Source: Streptomyces coryli (GTDB lineage Bacteria > Actinomycetota > Actinomycetes > Streptomycetales > Streptomycetaceae). Taken from it: a stretch of 35,460 bases of DNA. The stretch is from contig NZ_JAAKZV010000063.1 in NCBI RefSeq assembly GCF_011044975.1, forward strand, positions 1 to 35,460, in the 5' to 3' direction. Of this stretch, positions 24,883 through 31,911 are shown piece after piece. The notes beneath the pieces are model-generated. The model had not been told where the DNA came from and did no database searches. It saw only the letters and a list, made by a program, of their open reading frames with translations. Every line of letters starts with the position of its first letter. The stretch's first letter is position 1. The position numbers were made by a program, and so were the translations under genes.

Positions 24883-26119
24883 AGACCGCGGTCCAGCGAC
24901 CGGGCGCGTCGTCCTTCTTGCCGCGGCCGCCGGTCAGCACCGTAGTGGTCTCCTTCTCGATGTCGACGAGCACCAGTTCGTTGTCGAACTCGCCCCTGCC
25001 CTTCCCGCACACGCCCTCGTGGCAGTCCCAGGCGATAACCCGCTTGCTGTCGGCCCAGGCCAAGAGCTGCTGGCCGGGGATTTCCTTCGCCGGCTTGCCG
25101 GTGTCCGGGTCGAGGAGATACGAGCTGGTCTTGTTGCCCTCGCCGGCGAAGTCACCCGCCATGTAGGTGCCGTCGGGCGACAGGCCCGCGGTGGGGTAGC
25201 CGCGGTGCTTCTCCTTCGGCGGGGCCGGGACCTGCTTGCCGTCCGTCGTCAGGAAGCGGATGTACGGCTTCGCCGACATGAACTCGTACAGGAGCGTCCC
25301 GTCGGCGTTCCAGCCGAAGTCCTCGCGGGGGTTGACGTGCGACGACAGCGGCATGCCCTTCGGCAGATCCAGGTCCTTCGGGTATCCCACCCGGTGATAG
25401 ACCGCCTCGCCGGAGGCCACGTCGACGATGTAGAAGCCGGTCCGGCTCGCCTTCGGACCGGGCTGGTCCTTGCCGTTGACCTTCTCCTTGGCATCCCAGA
25501 AGCGGCCGTCCGGATTGCGCGCATACGCGGTCGCCACCAGCCGCTTGCCGTCAGGGGAGAACTCGACGCCTCCCACGCCCTTCGGCACCAGGATCCAGCG
25601 GTCGACCTTCCAGGTGTCGAGGTTCAGGATGCCGATCCGGTCGGCGGGCAGACCGCGTTCGAGCACGGCGGCCTGCTGCATGCCGGGGGCCACGTCCAGC
25701 CAGGCCCAGTTGGTCTTCTCGTACCGCTTCGTCGCCGGGTGGTAGAGGTGCCAGACCGGGGTGAGATCCCACTCCTTGCCCGGCAGCTTCTTCTTGTGGT
25801 TCTGGCGGTACGCCGACACCGCCACGTCCCCGGCCGCCACCAGCTGGCGCGGCGGCGACTGGTCCGGCCGGGCGATGATGTCCTGCTGCGGGATCTCCAC
25901 CGCCGGGTCCGAGCCCCCTGTGCCCGGACCGAGCAGCGGAACCGCCACCGCCACGGCGACGATCGCGGCGACCGCCGTGATCAGCCCGGCGTATCTGCGG
26001 GTGCGGCGGCGGGAGCGGGTGCGCAGGACGCGGTCCGCGAGGTCCGGCTGTACCGCCGCCTCCTTCTTGTCGTCCGCGAGGTCGCGCAGCGACGCGCGCA
26101 CGAGCTCTTCGACATTCAC
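24866..26119 (-). CDS. Single-pass membrane beta-propeller protein (TolB/WD40-like), partner of SigE-type sigma 2
   Basis: 417 residues from GTG 26119, which overlaps the sigma stop codon by 4 bp (GTGA). The cytosolic N-terminus (1-43) has LVRASLRDLADDKK and ADRVLRTRSRRRTRR, then a membrane helix (about 44-63). The outside part shows TolB/WD-like strands with GGVEFSPDGKRLVATAY, EDFGWNADGTLLYEF and PTAGLSPDGTYMAGDF. One Cys pair (DCHEGVCGKG) lies near the C-terminus. The layout mirrors the partner of sigma 1, and the cytosolic motif ADRV(M/L)R-x-R/S-RR is shared, although the propellers differ. A role as sensor or anti-sigma is inferred. It overlaps the convergent dapA-like gene by 17 bp. Confidence 0.84.
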   Translation of the reverse strand: MNVEELVRASLRDLADDKKEAAVQPDLADRVLRTRSRRRTRRYAGLITAVAAIVAVAVAVPLLGPGTGGSDPAVEIPQQDIIARPDQSPPRQLVAAGDVAVSAYRQNHKKKLPGKEWDLTPVWHLYHPATKRYEKTNWAWLDVAPGMQQAAVLERGLPADRIGILNLDTWKVDRWILVPKGVGGVEFSPDGKRLVATAYARNPDGRFWDAKEKVNGKDQPGPKASRTGFYIVDVASGEAVYHRVGYPKDLDLPKGMPLSSHVNPREDFGWNADGTLLYEFMSAKPYIRFLTTDGKQVPAPPKEKHRGYPTAGLSPDGTYMAGDFAGEGNKTSSYLLDPDTGKPAKEIPGQQLLAWADSKRVIAWDCHEGVCGKGRGEFDNELVLVDIEKETTTVLTGGRGKKDDAPGRWTAVFTPRR

Positions 26120-26670
26120 GGCCTTACCTCCGTCAGGTGGTTCGGGCCGCCCTTGAGGGCGTCACCCGAGGCGAGGGCGGAGAGTTCGGGGGCCATGGTG
26201 CGGAGCTTGGCCAGGGAGCGGCGGGTGGTGCTGCGGACGGTGCCGACCGAGCAGCCGAGCAGTTCGGCGACGTCGGCCTCCGGCAGGTCCTCGTAATAGC
26301 GCAGCACGAGCATCGTGCGCTGCCTGGCGGTCAGCCGGCGCAGCGCCTTGCCCATGACGAGCCGCAGTTCCACGGCGTGCGCGGCGTCGCCGGCCGGAGT
26401 GGTCAGCTCCGGCGGTTCGGCGACGCTGTGCTCGCGGGCGCGGCCGCGCAGCCGCCAGCGGCTGATCTGCTGGCGGTAGAGGACCTGGCGGACGTATGCC
26501 TCCGGCTCCTCGATGCGCTGCCAGCGGCCTGCCGCCTTGATCAGCGCGTTCTGCAGCAGGTCCTCGGCGGCGCCGCGGTCCCCTCCGCTGAGCAGCAGCG
26601 CGACTCTGAGCAGCACACTGGATCTGCTCTCCACGAACTCCCGGAAACTGGCCTCACTCGCACTGTCCAC
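26116..26670 (-). CDS. SigE-family ECF RNA polymerase sigma factor 2
   Basis: 184 residues, the same length as sigma 1 and clearly its paralogue. Region 2 has SFREFVESRSSVLLRVALLL, AEDLLQNALIKAAGRW and YVRQVLYRQQISRWRLRG; region 4 has LTARQRTMLVLRYYEDLPEA and CSVGTVRSTTRRSLAKLR. The start is GTG 26670 with a very G-rich ribosome site (GGGGAGGGG). It is coupled to the membrane propeller gene through GTGA. The 49-nt leader contains a perfect palindrome AGCACCGGTGCT (26700-26711). Upstream is the same AGGCATAG-N17-CGTCTT motif as for sigma 1, here overlapping the stop codon of the EI24-like gene. Confidence 0.94.
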   Translation of the reverse strand: MDSASEASFREFVESRSSVLLRVALLLSGGDRGAAEDLLQNALIKAAGRWQRIEEPEAYVRQVLYRQQISRWRLRGRAREHSVAEPPELTTPAGDAAHAVELRLVMGKALRRLTARQRTMLVLRYYEDLPEADVAELLGCSVGTVRSTTRRSLAKLRTMAPELSALASGDALKGGPNHLTEVRP

Positions 26671-26699
26671 CGCCCCCCTCCCCTTCTCTTCCGTTGGTA

Positions 26700-26711
26700 A
26701 GCACCGGTGCT
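26700..26711. promoter_or_regulatory. 12-bp palindrome in the leader of sigma gene 2
   Basis: AGCACCGGTGCT is a perfect palindrome about 7 bp downstream of the CGTCTT block. It may be an operator; it has no equivalent before sigma gene 1. Confidence 0.4.
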
Positions 26712-26718
26712 ATCCGGG

Positions 26719-26749
26719 AAGACGCTTCGGGGGGCGTGCTGCTATGCCT
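26719..26749 (-). promoter_or_regulatory. Shared bipartite promoter-like motif, sigma gene 2
   Basis: AGGCATAG (26749-26742) and CGTCTT (26724-26719) on the minus strand, 17 bp apart, identical in blocks and spacing to the motif before sigma gene 1. Confidence 0.55.
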
Positions 26750-27563
26750 CGGGTTTCCGGAGACCGAACGCGGGGTGCTGGTGGGGATGGTGCGGCTGCG
26801 GCTGCCGGCGCTCGTGCTCGTTCTCGCGGGCGAGGACGTCGCGTACGAGCAGCGTGGCGCCGGCGACCGCGCCCGGCATGACGAAGACCGCGACGAGCGG
26901 GATGAGGAAGAGCAGCACCAGCGGCACCCCGAAGCCGAGGGCGAGCAGCTTGCGGCCGCGCAGCAGGGCGAGGCGTTCGCGGACGGCGATGCCGCGGCGC
27001 TGCATCGCGACGGCGGTGAGCTCGGCGGCGAGGAAGAAGCCGGAGACGGCGAAGCCGATGGCGGGGATGACGGTCTGCCCGATGAGGGGGATGAACCCGA
27101 GGAAGAAGAGCGGGATGGTGAACATCAGCGCGCGGGAGAGGACGTACAGGCTCTCCTTGGCGGAGATCCACAGCTCCTGCCACAGCGGCCGCCGCGGGGC
27201 GTCGTCCGGCGCCCCGCCCTCCGACTCCTCGACCGCCTCCGACAGCTTCTCGTAGAACGGCTCACCGATCAGCAGGGTGACGGCGGTGAAGCTCAGCACG
27301 GCCAGCGCCAGCCCCCCGACCAGCAGCAAGGCCATGAACAGCCCGCGCAGCACCCCGCGCCAGGTCTCGGACCAGCCGTCGGCGAAGGGCGTCGCCCAGG
27401 TGGCGATGTCATCGGCGAAGAACCCGAGCGCCACGAGCGCCGCCGCGAAGAGCACAAACGCCACCAGCCCGGGCAGCAGCCCGAACCCGTACCACCGCCC
27501 GTGCCGGGCCACCCATTTCTGCCCCTTGCCGAGATACGCCAGCCCGGCGCCGAATTCGCTCAT
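26742..27563 (-). CDS. EI24/CysZ-like integral membrane protein
   Basis: 273 residues. Four to six long hydrophobic segments (about 26-50, 68-98, 138-180 and 205-240) and the pattern LLIGEPFYEKLSEAVEE (about 97-113) are typical of the EI24 domain. CysZ, a sulfate permease, has the same fold, but no sulfate-pathway gene is near. The C-terminal tail is rich in His and Pro (PQPHHPHQHP), an uncommon feature that could bind metal. ATG 27563 is preceded by GCGGGG and, 6 nt upstream, TAGGCT, so it may be leaderless. It reads toward the sigma 2 module with 71 bp between, and the promoter-like motif of sigma 2 starts within its stop codon. Confidence 0.87.
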   Translation of the reverse strand: MSEFGAGLAYLGKGQKWVARHGRWYGFGLLPGLVAFVLFAAALVALGFFADDIATWATPFADGWSETWRGVLRGLFMALLLVGGLALAVLSFTAVTLLIGEPFYEKLSEAVEESEGGAPDDAPRRPLWQELWISAKESLYVLSRALMFTIPLFFLGFIPLIGQTVIPAIGFAVSGFFLAAELTAVAMQRRGIAVRERLALLRGRKLLALGFGVPLVLLFLIPLVAVFVMPGAVAGATLLVRDVLARENEHERRQPQPHHPHQHPAFGLRKPEA

Positions 27564-27569
27564 CCCCGC

Positions 27570-27575
27570 AGCCTA
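27570..27575 (-). promoter_or_regulatory. Candidate -10 box (TAGGCT) of the EI24-like gene
   Basis: TAGGCT on the minus strand ends 6 nt before ATG 27563, the same hexamer as before the Nudix gene. Confidence 0.45.
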
Positions 27576-27609
27576 GAGGAGTCGCCCGCTGCGCCGCCGG
27601 GTGGAGGCG

Positions 27610-29055
27610 TCAGCCGCCCTTCACCCGCAGCCGCAGCCCCAGTCCGGCCGGATCGGTGTAGCGCGAGGTGTCCGCCGCCAGGCCCTCGGCCGAGCCGGGG
27701 AAGAGCCAGAAGCCGCCGCGGAACACGCGGTATTGCGGGGCCGCGGCCACCACGTCGGCATACGTGTCGCCGTTGATGTCCAGCAGCGGGAAGTCGGCGT
27801 GGAAGCCGTGGTGGATCGTGCCCTTGTGGCGGGTGGGGACGCCCGGAGTGTCCAGGTCGAAGGCGGTCGCGCCGGCCGCGGTCGGCGGGCCGTGCGCGGC
27901 GCCCGGCAGCAGCGTGAAGCGGCCGTTGTCGTCGTCCTCGCCGGGGGTGTTGATCACCAGGTCGGGGCGGCGATCGCCGGTCACGTCGCCGGTGGCCGCG
28001 GGACCGAAGCGATCGGCACCTTGCGAGTCGCCCGGAATACCCGGAGTGTCCTGGCTGTAGACGGAATTGGGGCGTCCGGTGCCGGGACCTGACTTGGCCC
28101 CGTAGACGACCGTGAGCCGGCCGGCGCCGGGCTTGGGCGCGGGCGGCGGCATGTCGCCGTAGGAGAGCAGGTCGTCGATGCCGTCGCCGTCCACGTCGCC
28201 GGCCCGGGGCATGGTGCGGCCATCGGCGGTGGCATTGCCGAGGGTGCGCGGCAGCGGCATCCGGATCAGGCCCTGCGGACTGCCGCGGTAATAGCCCTCG
28301 ACCGGCGGCGGTGGCGGGTCGTCGTCCTCCTCTTCGCCCGTGTCGAGACTGAGGATCAGCGCGTCGTCGAAGCCGTCGCCGTTGAAGTCGCCCGTGAGGG
28401 GCCGGCCGCCGGCAGCGACGTCGAGGGCCGCGGTACGGGCGGGTGCCCCGTCCTTGCCGAACGGCCCGAACGCCACCGACCCCTTGCGCAGCCCGCCGGG
28501 GTTGCCGCCCTTGACGGCTGGAACGTGCCCGGGGTTGATCAGGTCGAGAGCGTCGTCGCCGTTCACGTCGGCCATCGCCCCGGCCGCGAAGTCCGCGGGC
28601 AGCTTGAGCGGCTGCGGGTCGCCGAGGCAGCCCGGGCCGCCCTTGATCACCACGGGGACCGGCGTACCGGGACCGTCCGGGTTCCGCTGGGCGAGCAGGT
28701 CCGTATAGCCGTCGCCGTCCAGGTCGCCGCGGGCGCCCGGGACCAGGCCGAGCTTGTCGAAGATGCGCACCCGGTGCCGGTCCAGGCCGCCCTTGCCGCC
28801 GTGGACGACCGCGACCTGGCTGCGGAGCAGCTGGGAGGAGGCGTCCCTGATCGACACGGTCGTCGCGTAGTCGTCGTATCCGTCCTGGTCCAGGTCACCC
28901 GCGCCCTTCGCGCCCCGGCCCTCCGGCCCGGAACGCTCGCCGCACTGCCCGGTCGCGCGACCGCCCTCCTCGGACCGCCCGGAGCCTGCACTGCCGCACC
29001 CGGCGAGCAGCACGGCCACACAGCCGGCTATTGCGGCGAGGGTGTGGGTACGCAA
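27610..29055 (-). CDS. FG-GAP repeat lipoprotein (integrin-like beta-propeller)
   Basis: 481 residues from a TTG start at 29055, chosen because GAGGAGG lies 4 nt upstream and the frame gives at once a lipoprotein signal. The lipobox LLAGC puts the lipidated Cys at residue 20, so the protein should be anchored outside the membrane. Seven calcium-binding FG-GAP cores can be read: DLDQDGYDDYAT, DLDGDGYTDLLA, DVNGDDALDLI, DFNGDGFDDALI, DVDGDGIDDLLS, DVTGDRRPDLVI and DINGDTYADVVA. Seven repeats agree with a complete seven-bladed propeller. An acidic/Pro insert (EEEDDDPPPPP) interrupts the middle. The function is unknown; adhesion or ligand binding is typical of the fold. Confidence 0.88.
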   Translation of the reverse strand: MRTHTLAAIAGCVAVLLAGCGSAGSGRSEEGGRATGQCGERSGPEGRGAKGAGDLDQDGYDDYATTVSIRDASSQLLRSQVAVVHGGKGGLDRHRVRIFDKLGLVPGARGDLDGDGYTDLLAQRNPDGPGTPVPVVIKGGPGCLGDPQPLKLPADFAAGAMADVNGDDALDLINPGHVPAVKGGNPGGLRKGSVAFGPFGKDGAPARTAALDVAAGGRPLTGDFNGDGFDDALILSLDTGEEEDDDPPPPPVEGYYRGSPQGLIRMPLPRTLGNATADGRTMPRAGDVDGDGIDDLLSYGDMPPPAPKPGAGRLTVVYGAKSGPGTGRPNSVYSQDTPGIPGDSQGADRFGPAATGDVTGDRRPDLVINTPGEDDDNGRFTLLPGAAHGPPTAAGATAFDLDTPGVPTRHKGTIHHGFHADFPLLDINGDTYADVVAAAPQYRVFRGGFWLFPGSAEGLAADTSRYTDPAGLGLRLRVKGG

Positions 29056-29100
29056 GGGGCCTCCTCGGAGCTGCGGGACTGAAGCGGTGACGGAGACACG

Positions 29101-29128
29101 GAGCGCCCCTCACGGATGAGGGGCGCTC
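29101..29128 (-). terminator. Terminator hairpin after dapD
   Basis: A perfect 11-bp stem (GAGCGCCCCTC / GAGGGGCGCTC) with a 6-nt loop lies 24 bp past the dapD stop codon. Confidence 0.8.
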
Positions 29129-29152
29129 TTCGCCTGCTTTGGGCGGTGGGAC

Positions 29153-30145
29153 TCAGTTGTGGCTGTGCAGGACGTCGTTGAGGCCGCCCCAGACCGCGTT
29201 GTTCGGGCGGGCTTCCACCGTGCCGGTGACCGAGTTGCGGCGGAAGAGGATGTTGGAGGCGCCGGAGAGTTCGCGGGCCTTCACCACCTGGCCGTCGGGC
29301 ATCGTGACGCGGGTGCCCGCGGTGACGTAGAGGCCGGCCTCGACCACGCACTCGTCCCCGAGGGCGATGCCGACGCCCGCCTCGGCGCCGACGAGGCAGC
29401 GCTCGCCGATGGTGATGCGGACGTTGCCGCCGCCGGACAGGGTGCCCATGGTGGACGCGCCGCCGCCGATGTCGGAGCCGTCGCCGACGACGACGCCCGC
29501 CGAGATGCGGCCCTCGACCATCGAGGTGCCGAGGGTGCCGGCGTTGAAGTTGACGAAGCCCTCGTGCATGACGGTGGTGCCCGCGGCGAGGTGCGCGCCG
29601 AGCCGGACCCGGTCGGCGTCGCCGATCCGGACCCCGGCCGGGGCGACGTAATCCGTCATCCGCGGGAACTTGTCCACGCTGGTGACCGCCAGGTGCAGCC
29701 CGTCGGCGCGGGCGTTCAGCCGCGCCTCCTCCAGCTTGTCGACCGGCACCGGGCCGAGGTTCGTCCAGGCCACGTTGGCGAGGAGGCCGAACTGCCCGTC
29801 CAGGCTGATGCTGTGCGGCTTGACCAGCCGGTGCGAGAGCAGGTGCAGGCGCAGGTAGACGTCGTGCGCGTCGGCCGGCTTCTCGGCGAGCGAGGAGATC
29901 ACGGTACGGACGGCGACGATCTCCACGCCGCGGCGCGGGTCCGGGCCGAGGGCCTTGGGCGCGGCGGCGCCCAGCAGCTCGGCGGCGCGCTCGGCGTCCA
30001 GCCGCTCGGTCCCGGCGGGGCCGGGCGCCTCGGCCAGCTCGGGCGCCGGGAACCAGGTGTCCAGGACGGTGCCGTCCGCGGCGACGGTGGCCAGGCCGGC
30101 GGCGACGGCGCCGGTGGTGGTGAGGGTGTCGTTCGTAGCAGTCAC
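29153..30145 (-). CDS. dapD: Tetrahydrodipicolinate N-succinyltransferase (DapD), actinobacterial type
   Basis: 330 residues from GTG 30145. It transfers succinyl from succinyl-CoA to tetrahydrodipicolinate in the diaminopimelate/lysine pathway. The C-terminal half is a left-handed beta helix with hexapeptide repeats ([60 protein letters not shown]). The signature [20 protein letters not shown] and [14 protein letters not shown] match the Mycobacterium-type DapD. The N-terminal part ([19 protein letters not shown]) binds the acceptor. Homologues are trimers in the cytosol. The start has TAGGTT 7 nt upstream, so it may be leaderless; AGGGGC directly before the GTG is too close for a normal ribosome site. 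Confidence 0.94.
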   Translation of the reverse strand: MTATNDTLTTTGAVAAGLATVAADGTVLDTWFPAPELAEAPGPAGTERLDAERAAELLGAAAPKALGPDPRRGVEIVAVRTVISSLAEKPADAHDVYLRLHLLSHRLVKPHSISLDGQFGLLANVAWTNLGPVPVDKLEEARLNARADGLHLAVTSVDKFPRMTDYVAPAGVRIGDADRVRLGAHLAAGTTVMHEGFVNFNAGTLGTSMVEGRISAGVVVGDGSDIGGGASTMGTLSGGGNVRITIGERCLVGAEAGVGIALGDECVVEAGLYVTAGTRVTMPDGQVVKARELSGASNILFRRNSVTGTVEARPNNAVWGGLNDVLHSHN

Positions 30146-30152
30146 GCCCCTG

Positions 30153-30158
30153 AACCTA
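30153..30158 (-). promoter_or_regulatory. Candidate -10 box (TAGGTT) of dapD
   Basis: TAGGTT on the minus strand ends 7 nt before GTG 30145. Confidence 0.4.
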
Positions 30159-30229
30159 ACCGGACGGGGGGCCGGGAGGCGAACCGGTCTCGGACTGCGG
30201 GCGCCGCGCGCCGTGCCCATACCGGCCGC

Positions 30230-30550
30230 TCAGTGCGCCCCGGCGAGGTTCAGCACCGCCACGCCCGCGATCACCAGCGCGATGCCCAGGAACTTCGCCG
30301 CCGTCGCCGACTCCCCCAGGAACAGCATCCCGATCGCCGCGATCACCGCCGTCCCCGCCCCCGACCAGATCGCATAGACCGTCCCCACCTCGAGCGTCTT
30401 CAGCGTCTGCGCCAGCAGCCAGAACGACACCGCGTACCCGAGGGCCGTCCCCAGCGACGGCCACAGCCGGCTGAACCCGTCGCTGTACTTCATCGAGGTG
30501 GTGCCCAGCACCTCCGCCAGAATCGCGCCGCCCAGGGTCAGATAGATCAT
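30230..30550 (-). CDS. SMR-family small multidrug efflux protein
   Basis: 106 residues with four membrane helices, the normal size of EmrE/SugE-type proteins. The essential E13 is in LGGAILAEVLGTTSMKYSDG. The signature WSGAGTAVIAAIGMLFLGE lies in helices 3-4, and GIALVIAGVAVLNL in helix 4. It exports cationic or guanidinium compounds in exchange for protons and works as a dual-topology dimer. No second SMR gene is next to it, so it is not a paired type. ATG 30550 has no ribosome site; TACGCT is 6 nt upstream. It lies between dapD and an MFS gene on the same strand, each with its own start signals. Confidence 0.94.
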   Translation of the reverse strand: MIYLTLGGAILAEVLGTTSMKYSDGFSRLWPSLGTALGYAVSFWLLAQTLKTLEVGTVYAIWSGAGTAVIAAIGMLFLGESATAAKFLGIALVIAGVAVLNLAGAH

Positions 30551-30556
30551 GTCCCG

Positions 30557-30562
30557 AGCGTA
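30557..30562 (-). promoter_or_regulatory. Candidate -10 box (TACGCT) of the SMR gene
   Basis: TACGCT on the minus strand ends 6 nt before ATG 30550; no Shine-Dalgarno is present. Confidence 0.45.
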
Positions 30563-30607
30563 CGCAGCCGGGGTGGCCGGTATGGCCCGATTAACGGCAG
30601 CGCCCGA

Positions 30608-31828
30608 TCAGTCGAGGACCGGATGACGGGATTCCACGGGCACGCGCTCCGCCTGGCGCCCGAGCCGCGGCCCGACCGCCAGCACCACGACGCCGGCCAC
30701 GGCGGCCAGCCCCGCGCACACCTCCCACAGCATCCCGGGCGCCAGCTCGTACAGCCCGCCTCCCAGCGGCGGCGCCAGCACCACGCCGCTCACCGAGACG
30801 CCGGCGTACAGGCTCTGGAAGCGGCCCTGCAGCCCCTCCGGCGCCTGATCCGCCACGTACGCCGTGGCCGGGGTCTTGTAGAGGATCTCGCCGAGCGTCA
30901 GCAGCAGCATCATCCCGATCGCCGTGCCCAGGCCCACCCCCAGGGCGAGCACCGCATAGCCCGCCCCGACCAGCAGCAGTCCGCAGCCGAAGATCCGCAG
31001 CGGCGGGTGCTTGCGCAGGGCCAGCGTCGCGGGCAGCTCGAGCAGCAGGATCATGCCGCCGTTGATCGCTATCAGCCAGCCGTAGACGTGGGTGTCGAGG
31101 CCGTGCCGGCCGAGGTCCACGGGCAGCGTCGAGTACTGCTGCCGGTAGGCCATGTCCGTCAGCAGGGTCGCCCCCAGCAGAAGCAGCACCCCGGGCCGGG
31201 CGCGCAGCGCGGCCCAGACACCGGACCGCGGCGCGTCGTCTTCCTTGGTACGGGCCCGGCGCCGCCCCTCCGCGGGCAGCACCCGCGCCGAATACGCCGC
31301 GACCGCGAGCACCGCGAGCCCCTCGACGGCGAAGAGCCACCCGTACGACACGTACGCGATCAGCAGCGCCCCGAGCGGCGGCCCCACGGTGACCCCGGCA
31401 TTCGCCGCCAGCCGCCACACCGCGAAGGCCTGCCGCCGCTCCCCCTCCGGCACCACGACCGCGACGAGCGCGGCGCTCGCCGCCCGCATCGTGCCGCCCG
31501 CGTACTGCCCGAGCGGCAGCGCTACGTAGAGCAGCGCCACCGGCAGCACCGGCAGGCTCAGATACGCGAGCCCGGTGACTGCCGCGCCGGTGATCAGCAC
31601 CCGCCGGTGCCCGAAGCGGTCGCCGAACCAGCCGCCGGTGAAGTTCCCCGCCACCATGCCCGCGCCGCCGATCCCGCTGAGCACGCCGGCCTGGGCCACG
31701 GGGAAGTCGCGCGCGTCGGTGAGATAGACGAAGAAGTAGATGAAGGTGAACGACACGAAATGCTGGAAGAAGGTCGAACCCGCCAGCAGCCAGACCGTCT
31801 TCGGCACCTTTCGCAGCGTGCGCAGCAT
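30608..31828 (-). CDS. MFS transporter, drug-efflux type
   Basis: 406 residues with twelve predicted membrane helices. The MFS motif A-like loop GGWFGDRFGHRRVL lies between helices 2 and 3, and motif-C-like GPPLGALL in helix 5. The cytosolic loop between the halves (GRRRARTKEDDAPRSG) is charged. Such proteins export drugs or metabolites with protons. ATG 31828 has a GGGGGG run about 10 nt upstream. Directly before this lies a perfect 14-bp inverted repeat with a tandem-repeat loop (31844-31898), which may be the operator or a leader hairpin. No regulator gene is adjacent. Confidence 0.92.
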   Translation of the reverse strand: MLRTLRKVPKTVWLLAGSTFFQHFVSFTFIYFFVYLTDARDFPVAQAGVLSGIGGAGMVAGNFTGGWFGDRFGHRRVLITGAAVTGLAYLSLPVLPVALLYVALPLGQYAGGTMRAASAALVAVVVPEGERRQAFAVWRLAANAGVTVGPPLGALLIAYVSYGWLFAVEGLAVLAVAAYSARVLPAEGRRRARTKEDDAPRSGVWAALRARPGVLLLLGATLLTDMAYRQQYSTLPVDLGRHGLDTHVYGWLIAINGGMILLLELPATLALRKHPPLRIFGCGLLLVGAGYAVLALGVGLGTAIGMMLLLTLGEILYKTPATAYVADQAPEGLQGRFQSLYAGVSVSGVVLAPPLGGGLYELAPGMLWEVCAGLAAVAGVVVLAVGPRLGRQAERVPVESRHPVLD

Positions 31829-31843
31829 GCTCGGCGACCCCCC

Positions 31844-31898
31844 GCCATAGTCCGTTCGATGCTCGATGCTCGATGCTCGATGCGGAACGGACTATGGC
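31844..31898. repeat. 14-bp perfect inverted repeat with a 7-bp tandem-repeat loop
   Basis: GCCATAGTCCGTTC (31844-31857) and its exact complement (31885-31898) flank a 27-nt loop. With the last arm base, the loop is CGATGCT three times and then CGATGCG. It lies between the stop of the pseudo-transglycosylase gene (31912) and the MFS start (31828). It could be a terminator, an operator or a leader hairpin. Confidence 0.85.
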
Positions 31899-31911
31899 AG
31901 AGGGGTTCGGC

